Shown piece after piece: positions 61,779-64,000 of a DNA stretch of 64,000 bases (positions within the stretch are counted from its first letter, which is position 1; each line of letters begins with the position of its first letter). The stretch covers positions 29,988,690 to 30,052,689 of the forward strand of contig CM032118.1 of the NCBI GenBank assembly GCA_018894105.1. The letters run 5' to 3'. Source of the stretch: Jacaranda mimosifolia. Taxonomy: Eukaryota > Streptophyta > Magnoliopsida > Lamiales > Bignoniaceae. The notes below the pieces were generated by a model, which made no database searches, was not told the DNA's origin, and saw only the letters and a program-made list of their open reading frames with translations. Both the position numbers and the translations under genes were made by a program.

Positions 61779-62149
61779 AGCTATTATGCTTTTTTATTTA
61801 TTTTGTTTTATTTAAGTTGATCCGCCCTGCGAGGCATGGTATTCGACCTGGTGTGATTTAACAATTTTTTCTTAATCTAATTTGGATGTAATTACTCTAT
61901 AATATCAACTTTTTGTTTACTGGTAGTCAACTCGTCCTCCTTTTATTGCTTTTCATTTGACTTAATTTTCTAATCTAACTGCATAAACGAATGAAGAAAT
62001 AAACTTGTCTTCCATCTAACTCGTCAAATGGTGCAATTTTTGAAGGAACGCACAATGTTCAACTGGTTTGAAACCAAGTTAATGGTTGATTTTAAATAAA
62101 TAAGTAGATTTAAGCATTTTTGTATCGATCTGATGCACTCAAAATTGGC
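61779..62149. other. Element C spacer after the antisense ORF
   Basis: T-rich non-coding sequence, the counterpart of 25534-25914 in element A. No feature was recognised. Confidence 0.4.
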
Positions 62150-62560
62150 CGATTTGAGATTATCTTTATAATCTGCTACTGGGTCAACTTAAAATATTTT
62201 TATTATAATTAAATGAATGGGCTAGAAACTGTGGTCGATTATGAGTCGACTTTATTGGATTGAAGTTAAGTTATCATATGATATTTGTGTTGTGACAAGT
62301 GCATCTATAGAGCAACTTGAAGATGATGATCGACTTTGGGGCTGAATTTAAATTGTGGTCCACTATGGGGTCGACTTTAAACGATTTTCTCGTTTATTAA
62401 ATGATTAGGCTATACGCTGTGATCGTGGTTTGAAACCAAAATGATGGTCGACTACGGGGTCAACTTCAAATGATTTTTTCGTTTACATGATTGGGCTAGA
62501 AGCCTCAGTTGCAATTGAGAACAGATAGCTGGTCGAATTTAAAATGACTTTATTGATTTG
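62150..62560. repeat. Element C minisatellite with GTCGAC motif
   Basis: Imperfect units carry GGTCGAYTAYGRGGTCGACTT-like sequence at about 62236, 62326/62362, 62446 and 62531, roughly 85-90 bases apart, with TTTATTGATT and GGGCTAGAAGC between them. It is more decayed than the array in A but sits in the same place. Confidence 0.65.
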
Positions 62561-62579
62561 GAAACGCATTACAAAAGAG

Positions 62580-64000
62580 TTGAATGGAGACCCAAGTCTC
62601 TTCATACATAGAATTTTTTACAATTTATCGCATTCCATGGTCGAGGGAGCTTGTTTCCATCCATATCTGCTAGTTGGTAAGAGTTGTGTTTTGCTACTTT
62701 GATTATCAAGTATAGGCCCTCCTATTTTGGGTTGAGTTTTTCCACATTCTTTGAAACTTCAACTTTCTTGAGAACGAAGTCTCCCACCTGAAAATTTCTT
62801 AGTCGTACTCCTTTATTGTAGTCTGGGCCATCTTAGACCCATACCTTTGCATTGTTGTGTCTGCCTGCTAGCGTAACTTGTCAATTATTTTTAGGTTGAA
62901 CTCTTTTTCAAATTCATTCTTGATAGGGTTTTAATGAATTACCCGAGTTGTATGTTGTATCAACTCTGCGAGGACTACTACTTCTGATCCATAGACCAGA
63001 CTATAAGGACTATGGCCTGTGGTGGTTCTAGGAGTGATTTTGTACGCCCATAGAACCCTAGGAGGTCGTCTACCTAACTTGCTTTGGGTTCTTCAAGTCA
63101 AGTTTTGATGTGGTCGAAAATAGTTCCGTTTGTGACTTCAGTTTGTCAATTGGCCTGGGGGTTTCCAACCAAGGTGAAATGTTGTCACATTCCTAAACTT
63201 TCACACCAGTTCCTTATGCTTTTGCTTTGGAATTGCATTTCATTATCTGATATTAGCACTTTTGGCAAATCGAAATGGCAAATGATATTTTTCCACAAAA
63301 AACTTCCAATGGTCACGTCAGTTATTTTTGGGACCACTTCTGCTTCGACCTATTTTATAAAGTACTCGACCGCAACAATCATGTACTTTCTTTAACTTGT
63401 AGTTTTTAGAAAAGAACCAACTATGTCTGCCATCGCTGATCAAATGGCCATGTGATTTGAACTGGCACTTGTGTCGATGCAAGTTGATGAGGAATGTTGG
63501 AGTGGACCTGGCAAGATGGGCATTTTCTAGTGAAGTCCACATCATCTTTTAATAAGGTCAGCCAAAAACATCTATGTCTGATGACTTTATGGGCCAATGC
63601 TCGTCCTACAATGTGATTATCGTAGATACCTGAGACCTCCTGTAAGACCTCCAGAGCCTACTATGATATCAAGCACCTCAACTATGGTTTGAAAAGGGAT
63701 CTCTAATATAACTGACCATACTCGTCAAGCGAACTTCGCCACTTGGCCTCTAAGCTTGCGCACGTGTACTTTATCCTCTGACAATTTTCCTTTCCTTAGG
63801 TAGGCTTTGATTTCACCATGCCAAGAGGGAGCTAACTCTTGGATTTGCCCAATCAGGCTATGGTCGAGACCACCTATAGTGGGTTTGTTGGAGACTAAAA
63901 ATGTAATAGTTCTGTTTTTGGTTCCTTTCGTCGAGCTGACAAACTTAGATAGGACATCTACCCTATTATTTTTTAATCCCGGGACTTGACTAAGGTGAAC
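62580..64000 (-). pseudogene. Element C pol, 3' part (RNase H end and integrase)
   Basis: Reading down the minus strand from the window end, a decayed second RNase H tail comes first. The integrase zinc-binding region (about 63490-63660) follows, with IYDNHIVGRALAHKVIRHRC and DFTRKCPSCQVHSN, then integrase core fragments (63318-63545 and below, in several frames) and the C-terminal part to about 62600. It aligns in order with elements A and B. Stops and frameshifts are frequent. The upstream part lies beyond the window. Confidence 0.8.

Larger units (their letters stand above)
58136..64000 (-). mobile_element. Ty3/gypsy Tat-type retrotransposon, element C, cut by the window end
   Basis: This has the same layout and orientation as element A: 3' LTR (58136-58937), polypurine tract, plus-strand extra ORF, GTCGAC repeats, then minus-strand integrase and RNase H running off the end. 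The rest of pol, gag and the 5' LTR lie beyond 64000. It is diverged from A and B but clearly of the same group. Confidence 0.88.

Overview
This is a eudicot-type plant nuclear DNA window. The evidence is one intron-rich host gene with plant splice sites, AT-rich intergenic DNA, and a dense nest of plant transposable elements. I cannot name the species.

The only intact host gene is at 4312-9318 (+). It is a 16-exon gene for an EHD-type protein (EH domain followed by a dynamin-like G domain, 544 aa), a membrane-remodelling ATPase of endocytic recycling. All exon phases join cleanly, and the only irregular junction is a GC-AG intron 15 whose donor abuts a CT/CA microsatellite. Left of it (412-1530, -) is a decayed Ty3/gypsy gag-protease remnant. 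Right of it lie a tandemly duplicated 3' flank, a decayed tRNA-Gly(GCC)-like sequence and a MITE-like element.

From 11.7 kb onward nearly everything is mobile DNA. A Ty1/copia element (11727-21758, -) has about 2.2-kb LTRs. Three related Ty3/gypsy elements of Tat type follow: A (21898-32772, -), B (35100-45689, +) and C (58136 to beyond the window end, -). A and B show the plan LTR, tRNA-Asp-type primer site, gag, pol with a second RNase H, GTCGAC-rich minisatellite, antisense extra ORF, PPT, LTR. C shows the downstream part of the same plan. In all three copies the antisense ORF has a TATAAATA box upstream and two introns at matching places, so it looks like a separately transcribed gene riding on the element.

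The AT-rich DNA from 32.8 to 57.1 kb is best read as two non-autonomous Helitrons on the minus strand. Helitron I (57123 down to 46631) appears inserted at an A^T site inside the 5' terminus of Helitron II (57127-57124 plus 46630-32797). Tat element B landed in Helitron II (ATGAA target duplication). A non-autonomous LTR element (48431-56558, CATAC duplication) landed in Helitron I, and a solo copia LTR sits inside that element. All transposon coding regions carry stops or frameshifts.
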